Below are positions 35,336 to 45,687 of a stretch of 64,000 bases of DNA, piece by piece. Location of the stretch: contig JAJQJQ010000012.1 of the NCBI GenBank assembly GCA_028622995.1, positions 558,001 to 622,000 of the forward strand, written 5' to 3'. Both the position numbers and the translations under genes were made by a program. This DNA is from Panagrolaimus kolymaensis (lineage: Eukaryota; Nematoda; Chromadorea; Rhabditida; Panagrolaimidae). The stretch's first letter is position 1; each line of letters opens with the position of its first letter. Under the pieces are notes generated by a model. It ran no database searches and was not told the DNA's origin. It was given only the letters and a program-made list of their open reading frames with translations.

Positions 35336-38300
35336 TTAAGGATATGGTTGTGGAAATTGGTATGCGAAACCTTCGAAGTCATCAATTTCTGGTGCATGAT
35401 ATGGATTAGATAAATTAAGCATATTTTGTTCATTTTGAGTAAAATTTCTCCCTTCTCTGCCCATTTCAATGTCAATTTCATTTTGATGAATTGGGGCTTC
35501 AACAAAATTTTGCTCTTGTTGGTATTGTTGAGAAGGTGGTGGAGAAAAATAATCAAAATGATTATTTTGCCATTGTTCACCAGGTATTCCTGGTTGATGA
35601 TAATTGCTTTGTTGAATATTTTGTGCAACAGCATTATTTTGTACTGGTAAGTTTCTTCTTTGTTGTAGATTTTGCATCGGATGTCCATTTTGAGAGTAAG
35701 GATAATGTTGCTGATTAACTCGATTTCGAATTAAAGGTTGGGAAAGACTTCTCTCAATTTGTCTCCTCTGCATAGGTTGTTGCTGCATTTGATTTAGTTG
35801 ATGCTGCAAAATTTGTATAGGTGCAATTGGACGTGGTTGAAATGGAGGAATTGAAGGAAGTGGAAGCTCTGGAAGTGGGGGAATTTCCTAAAAATTTGGA
35901 TTATATAAATACTATCGTAATTTAATCATACTTGAAGTCGAATATTAAATTCAAAATCTCTATTAGTTTGATTATTAGCCCTTGGTGTGCTATGTAAGCA
36001 AACATGTCGGCAAAATTTTAATAATGTTTCCATTTGAATTGGACGTCGAGCATTATATTCAGCAGTTATTAAATTAGTTGCTCGTATAATTGAAGCTTCA
36101 GAGCGTCTAAGCATTGCATTTCTCATTAACAAGTCTGTTCCATAATTGGATTTATCAAACTCAATTGCGCTCTGTGAAAGTATATCTTTTATACTGTGAA
36201 AAGCAAAAGCAAATTCTGGACGATTTCTGTAAATTATTTAAATAGTGACTGTTTCATTTTTAATTTACTTACTGAGGAATCAATGTTCTTAAAGCATTGT
36301 GAAAACCTTCTGCAACATTTGTAGTTCTAACGCCACCTTTTCCATAAAAGTTTACCATTGCCATTTTTCCTAACCAAAAATTGTTAAAATAAAGCATAAA
36401 TGTATCGAGAGTATATTGGTTTTGTTGAGGTACGAAAGGAATATTTTCTGGTAAGAAAAGATAACCAATTACTCTGTTTTGTAATATGGGAGGTAGATGA
36501 CAAGAACCTATAAGTTTATATTTAAAAAAAGTGAATAATGATTTTTTTTAACTTTGCACCTAAAAGTTCATGAATCCATTTTTGAATTCCAGCATTTCCC
36601 ATAAGAGCTTGTCCCATTTTTGAAGTAATATTCTGGAAATATAAATTATACATGATTTTTTAAAATTATTTTTTTTACTTTATAAAAATGAAAATAACAT
36701 GAATGAAGAGTCCACTCCGGAAAGGTTTCTCGCATTGCTGCAAACGCTGCTTCTTCATGATCAAAATGACAAACTTTAGGTTGACCAATATCACCAAATT
36801 CACTAACAAGTTCATTTCTAATAGTTGTAAACAAGCGGGTATAAGTAGGAATATCTTTGTTTGGTAAAAATGCAATTCCTTAATGATGAAAATTATTTTA
36901 CTTTTTAATATTGTAATGATAATCATCTTACCAACTACAAAGTTTCTAGAGTAATCCGGTAGATTGTGATAGGATGCATGCATAGTATAAACTTGCTCAA
37001 AACCAGCTGGCCGAACACGAAAAGTTCCATCAAAAATTAAATCAGTTGCATCATGAATAGTACGTAAATTAATATGATCCATCATAATTACAAATGGACG
37101 GTCATTCTCTCCTTCAGCAGCATATCGCACAATCAAATTTCTATTAATATGTGGCACGCAAACGGGTGAATGCTAAAACAAATTTTTATAGCCTTTTTTC
37201 AAACAAAAAATTACCTTTAAAGATTCTGGTATGTTTTTAGGATTCATTGTACCAGGTCGAGTGTGTGCTGCATTTAATCTCAAAACTCTTTTAACCTTAG
37301 GAGCAGCGGGTAATTCACGAGCAATAGCTAAGCCATGGATTGGATTTTCACGAAGAATTTGAGAATTTAATTGGCTGTAACTAATTGACGGAGCTGTTGG
37401 ATTTTCTCTTTGCTTTTTAGCGTATTTACTTAAAGAGTTTGATATTTTAATTTAAAAAAAAAAGAAGTATTTACCGATAATATTGAGTTGAAATTGATTT
37501 GGTTGTTGTCGAATAATTTTCATTTTGAATACATTGATGGGGATGTGCATCAGGATCAGTAAAAAAATTTAAGCCTCTCCCTTTAATAGTTGTTACAGGT
37601 TGAAGTTCTTCACCAGCTATTTTACGTTTACTTCTGGTTTTTTCACATTCTGTGCAGCGATATGCTTCATCACCATCGGCATTTACACGTTTTGAACAAA
37701 AAGTGTATGTAACATTTTCGTGAACACGTGAGTCATATAAAAGGATTTTTCCGCCCTTTTTTCCTTCACCTAATCGTCCAGTAAATGGTTGCTTAAAAGT
37801 ATTATTTTTAAAAAATTCAATTTTTGCCTAATTTTAGCAATAGCTTATTAACAAAACATACATTTTCAATAATTTCATAGCCATCATTTTCATCAGCAAC
37901 ATTATCATAAATATTTTCATCATGGACAACTTCATAAAGGTTTCCATCATCGAAATCCTCATCAACCTCATATTCTTCAACAGGAAACATTTCTACGTTT
38001 ATATATTCACTTCGCAATTCATTGTTGACAATATCAGGTACTAATCCATACTTCTTTAAAAATGGACATCCCAATATAGCATCATGTGGTTGATAAGTGT
38101 TTGAAAAGGGTAAAATTGTAAATTGACAATCCATTTTTTCTTCTCCAATTACAATCCCAAGATTAATTGCTTGTCTGCTTTTCACGCTTCCTCCAATTCC
38201 AACTAAGTTTACGCATTTTTTAGTATAACGCTTCTTGTTTAAGTTTAAGGTTTGGGCAAATTCTGATGTAAGAACATTGATTTTTGCTCCTGTATCAATC

Positions 38301-38482
38301 AAAGCAATCCCCATTTTTCCATTAATTTTGAATTGAATATGGCAATCCGAAGAAGTTGAGGAACCATTAGCATGATGTCGTCGTTTTTGTTTATTGGTAT
38401 TCTTCATAAAAAAATAAAGACCTCCAAGAAAGCAACTCCAAGCTAATATGCATAAGCAAATAGATAAAATTGGTAAAAACAT
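35336..38482 (-). CDS. Retropepsin - FLYWCH-like - MULE transposase fusion protein
   Basis: Nine exons (38482-37862, 37791-37475, 37428-37215, 37172-36932, 36878-36679, 36632-36560, 36507-36273, 36226-35932, 35887-35336) join in phase to give 915 residues. Order: hydrophobic N-terminal anchor (about 3-26); aspartic protease domain of retroviral type with ALIDTGAKINVL (DTG at 63-65) and DAILGCPFLKKYG (about 134-146); acidic linker; Cys/His module with RCTECEK and HPHQC spaced like a FLYWCH finger; then a MULE DDE transposase with FDGTFRVRP, LPNKDIPTYTRLF, VCHFDHEEAAFAA, CYFHFYK and RTTNVAEGFHNAL; and a Gln/Asn-rich tail. MULE transposases cut and paste the element; a retropepsin in the same chain is unexpected. 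The protease exon ends at a GTATG donor in phase 0. The next exon has no ATG of its own near its start, which supports one fused product; separate transcripts cannot be excluded. Confidence 0.8.
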
Positions 38483-39068
38483 TTGAATAATTAAATAATT
38501 TTCTGAAAAAAAATCATAACTCGCATATGTTTATAATTCTCAAAACTTATTCGGTAAGCTATTTATCGCGTAATTAAAAAGAATTTAAGTAATTTTATCT
38601 TTACCGTTCTTTTAAAACTGTGATATTCAAAAAAAAAAATTAAATATTTTGGTTCTAAAATCTTTAAAAAATCTATGGTTTATTCACTAAAAAAGCTCGT
38701 TGTAATTAAATAAAAATTTCACAAATAAACTGAAAGATTATAATTTTTTGATGCGATTCCTTGAATGCTTAGAAAATATTTCAAATCTTAAACCTCAATG
38801 AAAGCTTGCTGAGGATCTGCAAAATTATACCCGTTAGTTATTGATTTATGACGACATCGTAAAGATTATTAAGATGCAAAGAACTTAGGTCAAAGCTCTA
38901 TTGGAGATCGATAAAATAATACCCTTACGCTTTTTTCGTAATATAATCCAAAAACAAAAATAAATGGTTAATTCATTAATTCATATTTTCTTCCCTTTGT
39001 CATTTTGTTCATTGAAGAAAAAGTAGTGGTCATTCTAAAGCTTCGGATATATTTATTTTTTATGCAAA
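38483..39068. promoter_or_regulatory. Divergent promoter region inside the transposon
   Basis: About 590 bp between the start codons of the transposase fusion (minus) and the envelope-like gene (plus). AT-rich, no ORF. It probably drives both genes. Confidence 0.35.
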
Positions 39069-40749
39069 ATGTTTTATGATCTTTGGTTCTTAGCTATCAT
39101 AATTTTGTTTGGAGTTGCTTCAGTCGCTCAGCCAGATGAAATCGTTAATGGAAATCAACATCTTATAATGTAAGTTTTATTTAAAGTTTGTAAATAAATT
39201 ACCACGATTATACTTTTTTAGCAATGAACCAGACCAATGGAAGAGTCATTGTATAAACGTACGCCTCTCTTTTAAAAATTTTATTCATACGAATGAATCG
39301 GATTCAGTATATGATTTAATAAGAGAATCACATGAGAGGTTTATCAACAGAATAAATGATTTTTTCACTAAAAAATTTGATGAAGCAGATCTTGATCATT
39401 ACGATCAACTGGGATCATTTGTTGGACTTTCTTCTGGTATTAAAAGAGAATTTGTTGGACCCTCTTCGGGTATTGAAAGCTCATTGGGTGGATTCAGTTT
39501 GGCAATTCAAAGACTACCTTTTGGAGTGGAATTCACTTTGGGTGCGGTAGCAGCTTCAACTATTATTTTGTATTTTATGGACAATAAACATGCGGAAATG
39601 AATGGAAAATTTGAAAAGCTGACAAATGAGTTTGAGCTTCTAAATAAACGAAATTCATATGAAATAAAACTTATGGCAAAATCCATGATAACTAGTCAAT
39701 TAAGAATCGAAGAGGATTTTGGTATTTCTGGTGTATTAAAATTATTAAATGGAAATCTTCATCCAGAATTTATTTCAACCCAACAAATATTAAAGAGTTT
39801 TGAACAATATATTGGACCCGACTTTTTGAATCAAATTTACAACGAGTATCCCAATGCTATTTATGATTTAGCCGAAATTGCCATAGAAAAATGGTATAAA
39901 GATTTAGAAGAGTTGGATGTCAGAATTTGTTTGCCTAATATTCAAAATGAAAATTTATTCATGGGTTTTTCCATTTTGCATACTGGTTTTTTCTTGGATT
40001 CAACCTTTTCTCGCTATCGTCTCCCAGAAGTAGCAATTATAAAAAATGGCATCGAATATGGAGCTAATATCAACGACTGCAAAATAAAGGTTAGTAAAGT
40101 AAAAAATAAATCTTTTATTGAAACTTTAATTTAGGGAATTTATCACATTTGTAAAAACTTTATTATCAAAGAATTATTACCATTGAATCAATGGCCCCTA
40201 GATGTCACATCAGTAGATACAACTTCTGAAGATATTTTTACTGATATTCAAAAAATTGGTAGCAGCTACCTAATTGCTACAAAACTTCAGGTTTGTTTTT
40301 TCTGATTATAAATTAAATGTAAAAAAGATTCTAGCACTATTTAATTCGACCGATGGAAGGAGCAGCGAAAAAAATTCCAGAGAGTGGAATTATACTTATC
40401 ACTTTGGATCACAAACATGAGTTACTTGTTGGACGTCTTCCTCCTTTGCCAGGTTTAGGAGTTACCCTCTTCGTTAATGATAGATTTAGCAAGGTGAAAT
40501 TTGAATTTTAAGACAAGAAAAAATGAACAAAACTATTTTCAGACATATGGTACCGTTGCTGATGAAGTAAAAAATCTTTTAAAAAGACAAAAAATTGTTG
40601 AAGGAGAAATGCGAAATAACATTTTGGTTCTTTCAAATGAAAATTCATATTTGGAAACTGTAATTATAATTGTTTGCATTGTTTTTACCATCTTTCCAAT
40701 TACAATTGCTTTAGTTTTATACGTTCGTTACCGTTGTTGCCGTCGTTGA
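39069..40749 (+). CDS. Envelope-like type I membrane glycoprotein carried by the transposon
   Basis: Five exons (39069-39169, 39222-40089, 40135-40290, 40335-40493, 40543-40749) join in phase to give 496 residues. Layout: signal peptide (about 1-21, LWFLAIIILFGVASVAQ); ectodomain; an internal Gly/Ala/Leu-rich hydrophobic stretch at about 120-152; directly after it a heptad-like helix (about 155-185, NGKFEKLTNEFELLNKR); a Cys-containing region; a second predicted helix before a C-terminal TM segment (about 468-490); and a short basic tail with two cysteines. This order, signal - ectodomain - internal fusion-peptide-like segment - coiled coil - TM anchor, is that of class I viral fusion or errantivirus envelope proteins. 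I found no clear furin site or family signature. The envelope reading is architecture-based inference; it could also be a captured host membrane protein. Start: the first ATG at 39062 hits a stop after five codons, so 39069 is used. Confidence 0.6.
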
Positions 40750-41413
40750 AAAAAATATTGAAATTTTACCTTTTGTTTGCTTTTTGATTTTTTGAAATGA
40801 AGGAATAAAAACAAAATGATGTTTGAAAAACAGCATATAAGAATTCAAAGTTTAATCTCCATGATGAAATAGGAGGAAATCGTTTTAATCAATGAGATGG
40901 TATTGCTAATTTAAATAAATTTCTGTTAGGCAGCATTCTTAAAGGTTTTCTTTGATGTATTTCAAGTTTTCCAGTGTATACATAGCAAATCCTCGATAAT
41001 TTTTCCAGCACATTAAATTCGATGAATTTACGTTGTAGCGAAAGTCATTGTTGAAAGTTATAATAATAATATTCGAGGCGGTAATTTATTTAAAAGAGAC
41101 CAATATTTTTTTAAAATTTGAATTGATTTTAGAATCGATGATCAGAAATAAAAATTGAGAAGAATGAAGAAAATGTAAAGCAGATTGTATCGTTAAAATT
41201 ATAATTTCAAAAGTTGTTTTTAACTACTAAACTGTATGCTTAGATGAGTAAAATGATGAAAATTTATTCAATCAACAAACAAAGAAGAAACAATAAAAAA
41301 GTTGACAATATTGAAAAAGTGATAAACGAAAAAGAAGAAACATAAAAATGAAGAAAAGAACATGAAAATTAAAACATTTTGCTGCGCACACAGAATCGCC
41401 ACCAAGAAGATCT
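40750..41413. other. Transposon interior between convergent genes
   Basis: 660 bp of AT-rich DNA between the stops of the envelope-like gene and the four-TM gene. No coding frame; it probably contains both 3' UTRs. Confidence 0.35.
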
Positions 41414-42121
41414 TTAGATTGTTGAGGTTTGAAGTTGAGTAACTTTGATGTTCATAGTTGGAAGATCTCTTGGTGATAAATCTGCGATGGAATCCTCTTC
41501 AAAATTTGGATTGAGAAAGACGCCTTGTGTGACGACTTCAACTTGATAATAAATGTAATAAGTAAATGTACCATAAAAAGATGCGAAGAATAAATGGACA
41601 ATCATCAAAGCAATGCACCAATTTCTCAAAATGTCTTCGTCTAAAATTTTGGAAAAAAATGTAAATATGGTGTTTGAAAACCACACTTACTATCATTGAT
41701 GATCAAATAACAATCATCGGTGCATTCTTGGGGATACTTCATAATATTGTCAGTGAAGAATCGATGAATGATAATGTTGATATTTGAATTATCATAAAAG
41801 AAACAGTAGAAACTGAATCCACTCATCATGCACATAATCAAGCTTAATAAAAGCTGAAAATAATCGTAGGTAAAAATTTAGTAAAAAGAATAAAAGCGAT
41901 TAAGAATCGTAGTAAAATTAAAGACTAACCGAGTTATAAATAACCCAAAATTGTAAAGATCGTTGAGGTTTGGATGAAGATTGAAGCAATATCGTTGTCA
42001 ATAAATGAGGAAAAATGAGAATTGGAAGCATCAAAAATGAAGGATTGAAAATTGAAATGATCAAGCCATAACACATCCATAAAACGTCAATTGAAATTGC
42101 AGCAAAAAGAACGATAGCCAT
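41414..42121 (-). CDS. Four-transmembrane protein inside the transposon
   Basis: Three exons (42121-41930, 41853-41691, 41640-41414) join in phase to give 193 residues. Four hydrophobic segments are visible: two in exon 1 (LFAAISIDVLWMCYGLIISI and FLMLPILIFPHLLTTILL), one at the start of exon 2, and one in exon 3 (IALMIVHLFFASFYGTFTYY). The loop between helices 3 and 4 holds two cysteines (ECTDDCYLI). The C-terminus is hydrophilic. The arrangement resembles small nematode four-TM proteins of unknown function such as the 12.7-kb gene, but no sequence kinship is obvious. As part of the transposon it may be captured host cargo or a viroporin-like product; both are guesses. Confidence 0.6.
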
Positions 42122-42402
42122 ATTTTGAGATATCTAATCAGCACCAAAGAAATTTGATAAAACTGATTAGAATCTAATGGCTCTTCTTATTTAAAAGTCA
42201 AAATTTATAGAGGTGTCAAAATATACGAATAAAGGTGACAAAAGCTTTCTTTCTTCTATTCGAGGCTATGAGGTCACACATCTTTGCGTTAAGGCCGCCA
42301 ACTTTTATTTTTGTCATTGTTGAAAAAATATAAAAAATTGAAAGAAATAATTTATAAAAAAGGTAGAATAGAAAAAACAGTAAATCTGGTTGCATCGCGG
42401 CT

Positions 42403-43331
42403 TTAAAACAGAATAATTCTAGGGTTTGTATTTGAAAAATCATTAGAGCAGCTAAGATTTTCTTTTGTTTCTTTTATTTCCATTGAATCGTGAAGAACCA
42501 ATAAGCCATTTATTTCAAATTCATCCGTAGTTTGGAGTAAACTATCTTTTTGCTTTTCATTCTTTTTTCGAAAAATGTTCAATGGTTGATAAATCTTTTT
42601 ACATGCATCGATGCGAACTATGCATTGTTTAGGTACAAATGTCACAAACTCATTATCATCAAATTCTTTTTCTTTAATGTTAAAATCAATCCATTTTTCT
42701 TTAGGTATTTGCGAATTATATAACAACGAGAAAAGTAATTGCTTAGTATTTGAAAACCAATTTTTTTCATCTTCGCAGAATTTTGTATGACTAAATATTA
42801 TTTTAATTCATAATTAATTAAAACTTAATTTCCTCATAATCTTACATTTGTTTTAATAATTCTGAAACAGTACTTGCAGTTTTGCCAAGTTCTGCTGAAA
42901 TTCTTTTTTTAAACAAATCTTCCCATTGGTGCTTATAAGTCGAACGTCTTAAAAATTGTTTTAATTTCTCGGTTTAGTATTATTATTAAAAACTACCTTT
43001 TTATCATATCCATAATGGAATACTCAACTTCCAAATTCGTAGAAACAATATTGCTCTCTTTTATAATGTAATCTGTTTCATTTGAAGTTTGAAAGTTATC
43101 AACAGAAAAATCATAGTTTACTGGAATATTTTGAGAATCACAAATACTAACAAAAAATTCTAATAAATTTAATGAGATAACCTTAGAATATTGAATACTT
43201 TGAACGCTATAGGCAAACAAATTCTTTACTTTTGAACTTCTTCCAAATCGAACAGCAACATTCACATCTTTACTTGCTGCCATGGTAAGAGAAATAATAA
43301 GAAATATTAGGAGTTTCATTAGATTTTTCAT
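42403..43331 (-). CDS. Secreted or lumenal unknown protein inside the transposon
   Basis: Three exons (43331-42997, 42947-42846, 42790-42403) join in phase to give 274 residues. The first 20 residues (MKNLMKLLIFLIISLTMAAS) are a clear signal peptide; a longer frame starting at 43370 would bury it, so I chose 43331. The mature chain is Asn/Ser/Lys-rich with few cysteines and no second membrane segment. I do not recognise it. The middle exon is hydrophilic and helical (HQWEDLFKKRISAELGK). Confidence 0.55.
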
Positions 43332-43709
43332 AAAGTTTAAAATTTTGGTCCTACTTCTTTCCAGGTACAATGATGAATTAAAGGACTGATTTATTTATAA
43401 CTTTCTAACCGAAATAAATTTAAAGCTTGGAGGATATTCAGCATTTTATTTTTTAAGAGAGTATGATGATTGAGGTCAATCTTTCAGTAAAAAATTGTAA
43501 CAATAAAAATATCCTAAAGCTTTAATTGATTGGCTGGGCCGTTATCATAATTTCTTTCCATAATAATAAACAACTTTAATGAGGCCTTTTATATTTCTTT
43601 TTTGTTTCCATACCATTTTTCTTTTTTATTAATATATTTACTATCAGTTTTCTTGAGTATAAAGTTTGGGAGTTACTGAATTTATTTTTATTTATTGTTG
43701 ATTATTGCA
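43332..43709. promoter_or_regulatory. Divergent promoter region inside the transposon
   Basis: About 380 bp between the divergent starts of the secreted protein (minus) and the next plus-strand gene. AT-rich, with no open frame. Likely promoter of both. Confidence 0.3.
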
Positions 43710-44394
43710 ATGGTTGGAAGTTTGATTGAAATTTCTTTTTGGAATACACCCGCTTATTATGGTTCAATGATTGAAACTCCAATAATGTTAGAAAACAATG
43801 CTCGTTTGAATTTATTATTTCGAACGCTTTTTTTAACAGCCTGTTATTCAGCTTTAAATGTGGAAGTGGAACATAAAGTTGTCGCTCCTAATTACCGCAG
43901 TGATTCCAATCAATATTTGAAGGAAGCATGGGATTTTCGACGAAGACCAAATGCAACAGAGTAAAATTTTCAAATTTTTTGTTACAATATACATGTTTAC
44001 TTTCAGGTTTGATAAGAGTTGGAATAGAAGCCATAACCATTACAATAAAATGGTAAATGCATTTGAAAACATTGTTGAAAACTTGCTACTACCTTCACAA
44101 TTTACTTTTGTTGAGAATTATCCAAGTGGACTATTGTTGAAACGAATTACAAAATGTCAAAGAATTAGTGGTGGAGCTAATAATTATATTATTAATACAA
44201 TTGGAGAAAAAAATGAATTATATAATAGCCAATTACTCGACCAATTTAAAATTATTGCTTACATTGATAGGCCTTTAAAAAACTATGGTCAAAAACAATC
44301 ATGGGAATTTCAATTTTTTAATTCAGAAACAGCTGTTAATGAATACCACGCTGAAGTAAATATTTTGGATGGCTATGTCCAGCATAAAGCATAA
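43710..44394 (+). CDS. Unknown protein inside the transposon
   Basis: Two exons (43710-43960 and 44007-44394) join in phase to give 212 residues. The first ATG in frame is at 43710. The N-terminal part is mildly hydrophobic (MVGSLIEISFWNTPAYYG) but not a clean signal peptide. A second hydrophobic run, LLFRTLFLTACYSAL, could be a membrane segment. The second exon has mixed alpha/beta character with two closely spaced basic-Cys motifs (RITKCQRISGG). I do not recognise any family. It ends about 145 bp before the right terminal repeat. Confidence 0.55.
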
Positions 44395-44539
44395 TTTGTT
44401 TATTAATCCACGTACTTACTGGCTGCTTTAGTTTTAATCATTTAGTTGAACTTTATAAATAAAAAATATATATATATGATTACAAAACAACATAGGGTCT
44501 TTATTATAAACATTTTTAATATATATAAAAAACATAAAA

Positions 44540-44718
44540 CGGTTTAAAAAAAATCGGCGATAAATGTCGCATGGCAATAAATATCCGGCGATATATGCTC
44601 GGCAATAAATGCAGCTCGGCAATAAATGTATCACCGGCGATATATGTTCATAAAAATTTATAAATCGGCAATAAATGCTCGTCGGCGATAAATGTCGCGG
44701 CGATAAATTCCTATAATC
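44540..44718 (-). repeat. Right terminal inverted repeat with tandem 12-mers
   Basis: About 180 bp of CGGCGATAAATG / CGGCAATAAATG units, the inverted complement of the left end. The outermost portion is near-identical to the left TIR when reversed; internal units have been shuffled. Confidence 0.8.
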
Positions 44719-44726
44719 CAAATAAT
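44719..44726. repeat. Right target-site duplication
   Basis: CAAATAAT, matching 34839-34846. It marks the right border of the MULE insertion. Confidence 0.75.
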
Positions 44727-44788
44727 CGATTAGAATCAAAGGCTTTTTTAAATTTTTTTTATTAAAATTGTCTTTGAGCATGATTAAA

Positions 44789-45687
44789 TTATAATATTAA
44801 AAAAATACCTATAAGCAAACTAAAAGCATATATAATAATAAACAAGGATGAAATATTATCACCAAATCCTTCTTTAAAGGACCCTGTTCATTTGATCTTT
44901 TTTTCAAACTCGCGTTTGATTATTCCCTCATGCCGCAATATTGCAGAGTCCGTAAAGTACAGTAATTTGACCGTAAAATTACTGTACATTACGGTACTTT
45001 ACGGGCTTTGCAATATTGCGGCATGAGGGAATAATCAAACGCGAGTTTGAAAAAAAGATCAAATGAACAGGGTCCTTTAAGTTGGAGATGCATTAGCATT
45101 CCTTTGGTTTTGTATTTTACTCTAAACGCCTCTTTTTGCAATCTCTCATTTTCCCTTATTTGATCAAGTTCTTTGAGCTTTGCCTCGCGCTTTTCTTCAT
45201 GACATTTCCGTTCGTATTCATATTTGGCATATAATTCTTTAATATTTTCTTGCCGCTTTCTGGATTCTCTTAAGAAATGTTCGTACTTTATATTTTGTGC
45301 TACACCGATAATCTCCTTCAATTCGGGAATCTTTGTAAGCATTATTTTTGTCGTAAGCTGAGCAATCATTTTTTCCAATTTTTGGCTCATGCCAAGCCAA
45401 AGTATTCCGCTGAATCGTTGAAATTTTTTATGGAGTTCTCTGATTCGATTCATTTTTGAATGAAGCAACATCCGGTAAAAAAAGGCCTTATTGTCTGCCA
45501 TCTGACCAAACCCACCATTGCCACTTCGGCCATTGGAATCAGAAATTAGTAAAAAAGAATCAGTTTCAACAATTTGATAATCATCTTGACATGAAAATTC
45601 ATTTAAATTTACTTGCGTTGGCGGATTTCCACTTTCTTCTTCCTTGTTTTCTCCTTGAATATATGATCCTCTTTTATATTCATCCAT
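44789..45687 (-). CDS. Coiled-coil protein gene truncated by a MITE, remnant of its membrane anchor downstream
   Basis: The current frame runs from the ATG at 45687 to a stop at 44989, about 232 residues. It has an acidic start (MDEYKRGSYIQGENKEEESG) and a long basic coiled coil (YEHFLRESRKRQENIKELYA, REAKLKELDQIRENERLQ). The last 29 codons lie inside a MITE (44878-45076) and encode alien sequence. If the MITE and one TTAA copy are ignored, the host frame continues on the other side, from about 44877 to a stop at 44789, with a hydrophobic end (SSLFIIIYAFSLLIGIFLIL) that looks like a tail anchor. So the protein was probably a tail-anchored coiled-coil membrane protein, and this allele has lost the anchor. 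Upstream, AAAG|GTTTGT...TTTCAG suggests an intron in the 5' UTR. Family unknown. Confidence 0.6.
44878..45076. mobile_element. 199-bp palindromic MITE in a TTAA site
   Basis: Two nearly perfect inverted arms of almost 100 bp begin AGGACCCTGTTC and end GAACAGGGTCCT. They are flanked by TTAA on both sides (44874-44877 and 45077-45080). TTAA duplication is the mark of piggyBac-type transposition, so this is probably a non-autonomous piggyBac-like foldback element. Arms differ at a handful of positions only, so it is young. No transposase is present in the window. It interrupts the coding sequence of the gene at 45687. Confidence 0.85.

Larger units (their letters stand above)
34847..44718. mobile_element. 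9.87-kb MULE-type DNA transposon with five genes
   Basis: The element is bounded by 8-bp direct repeats CAAATAAT (34839-34846 and 44719-44726) and by inverted ends. The last 23 bases on each side align without gaps, and the next 30 or so (TTTATCGCCGCGACATTTAT...) are nearly identical. Terminal repeats of about 166-180 bp are made of tandem CATTTATYGCCG units. An 8-bp duplication fits the 8-11 bp typical of Mutator-like elements, and the main minus-strand gene carries a MULE transposase. Other genes inside: an envelope-like membrane glycoprotein (+), a four-TM protein (-), a secreted protein (-) and an unknown protein (+). All have clean introns and no stop codons, so the copy looks young and perhaps autonomous. 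I find no DNA polymerase B, integrase or ATPase, so it is not a Polinton/Maverick. Confidence 0.85.

Noticed and set aside
37817..37861. Stop at 37817 as the end of a stand-alone protease gene
   Set aside because: A GTATG donor at 37861 in phase 0 and a matching acceptor at 37792 join the protease to the finger/transposase exons, which lack a start of their own. A separate transcript remains possible.
34839..44726. Polinton/Maverick or endogenous virus
   Set aside because: Size and several genes with an envelope-like product suggested it, but there is no DNA polymerase B, integrase, packaging ATPase or capsid gene. The TSD is 8 bp rather than 6, and a MULE transposase is present.
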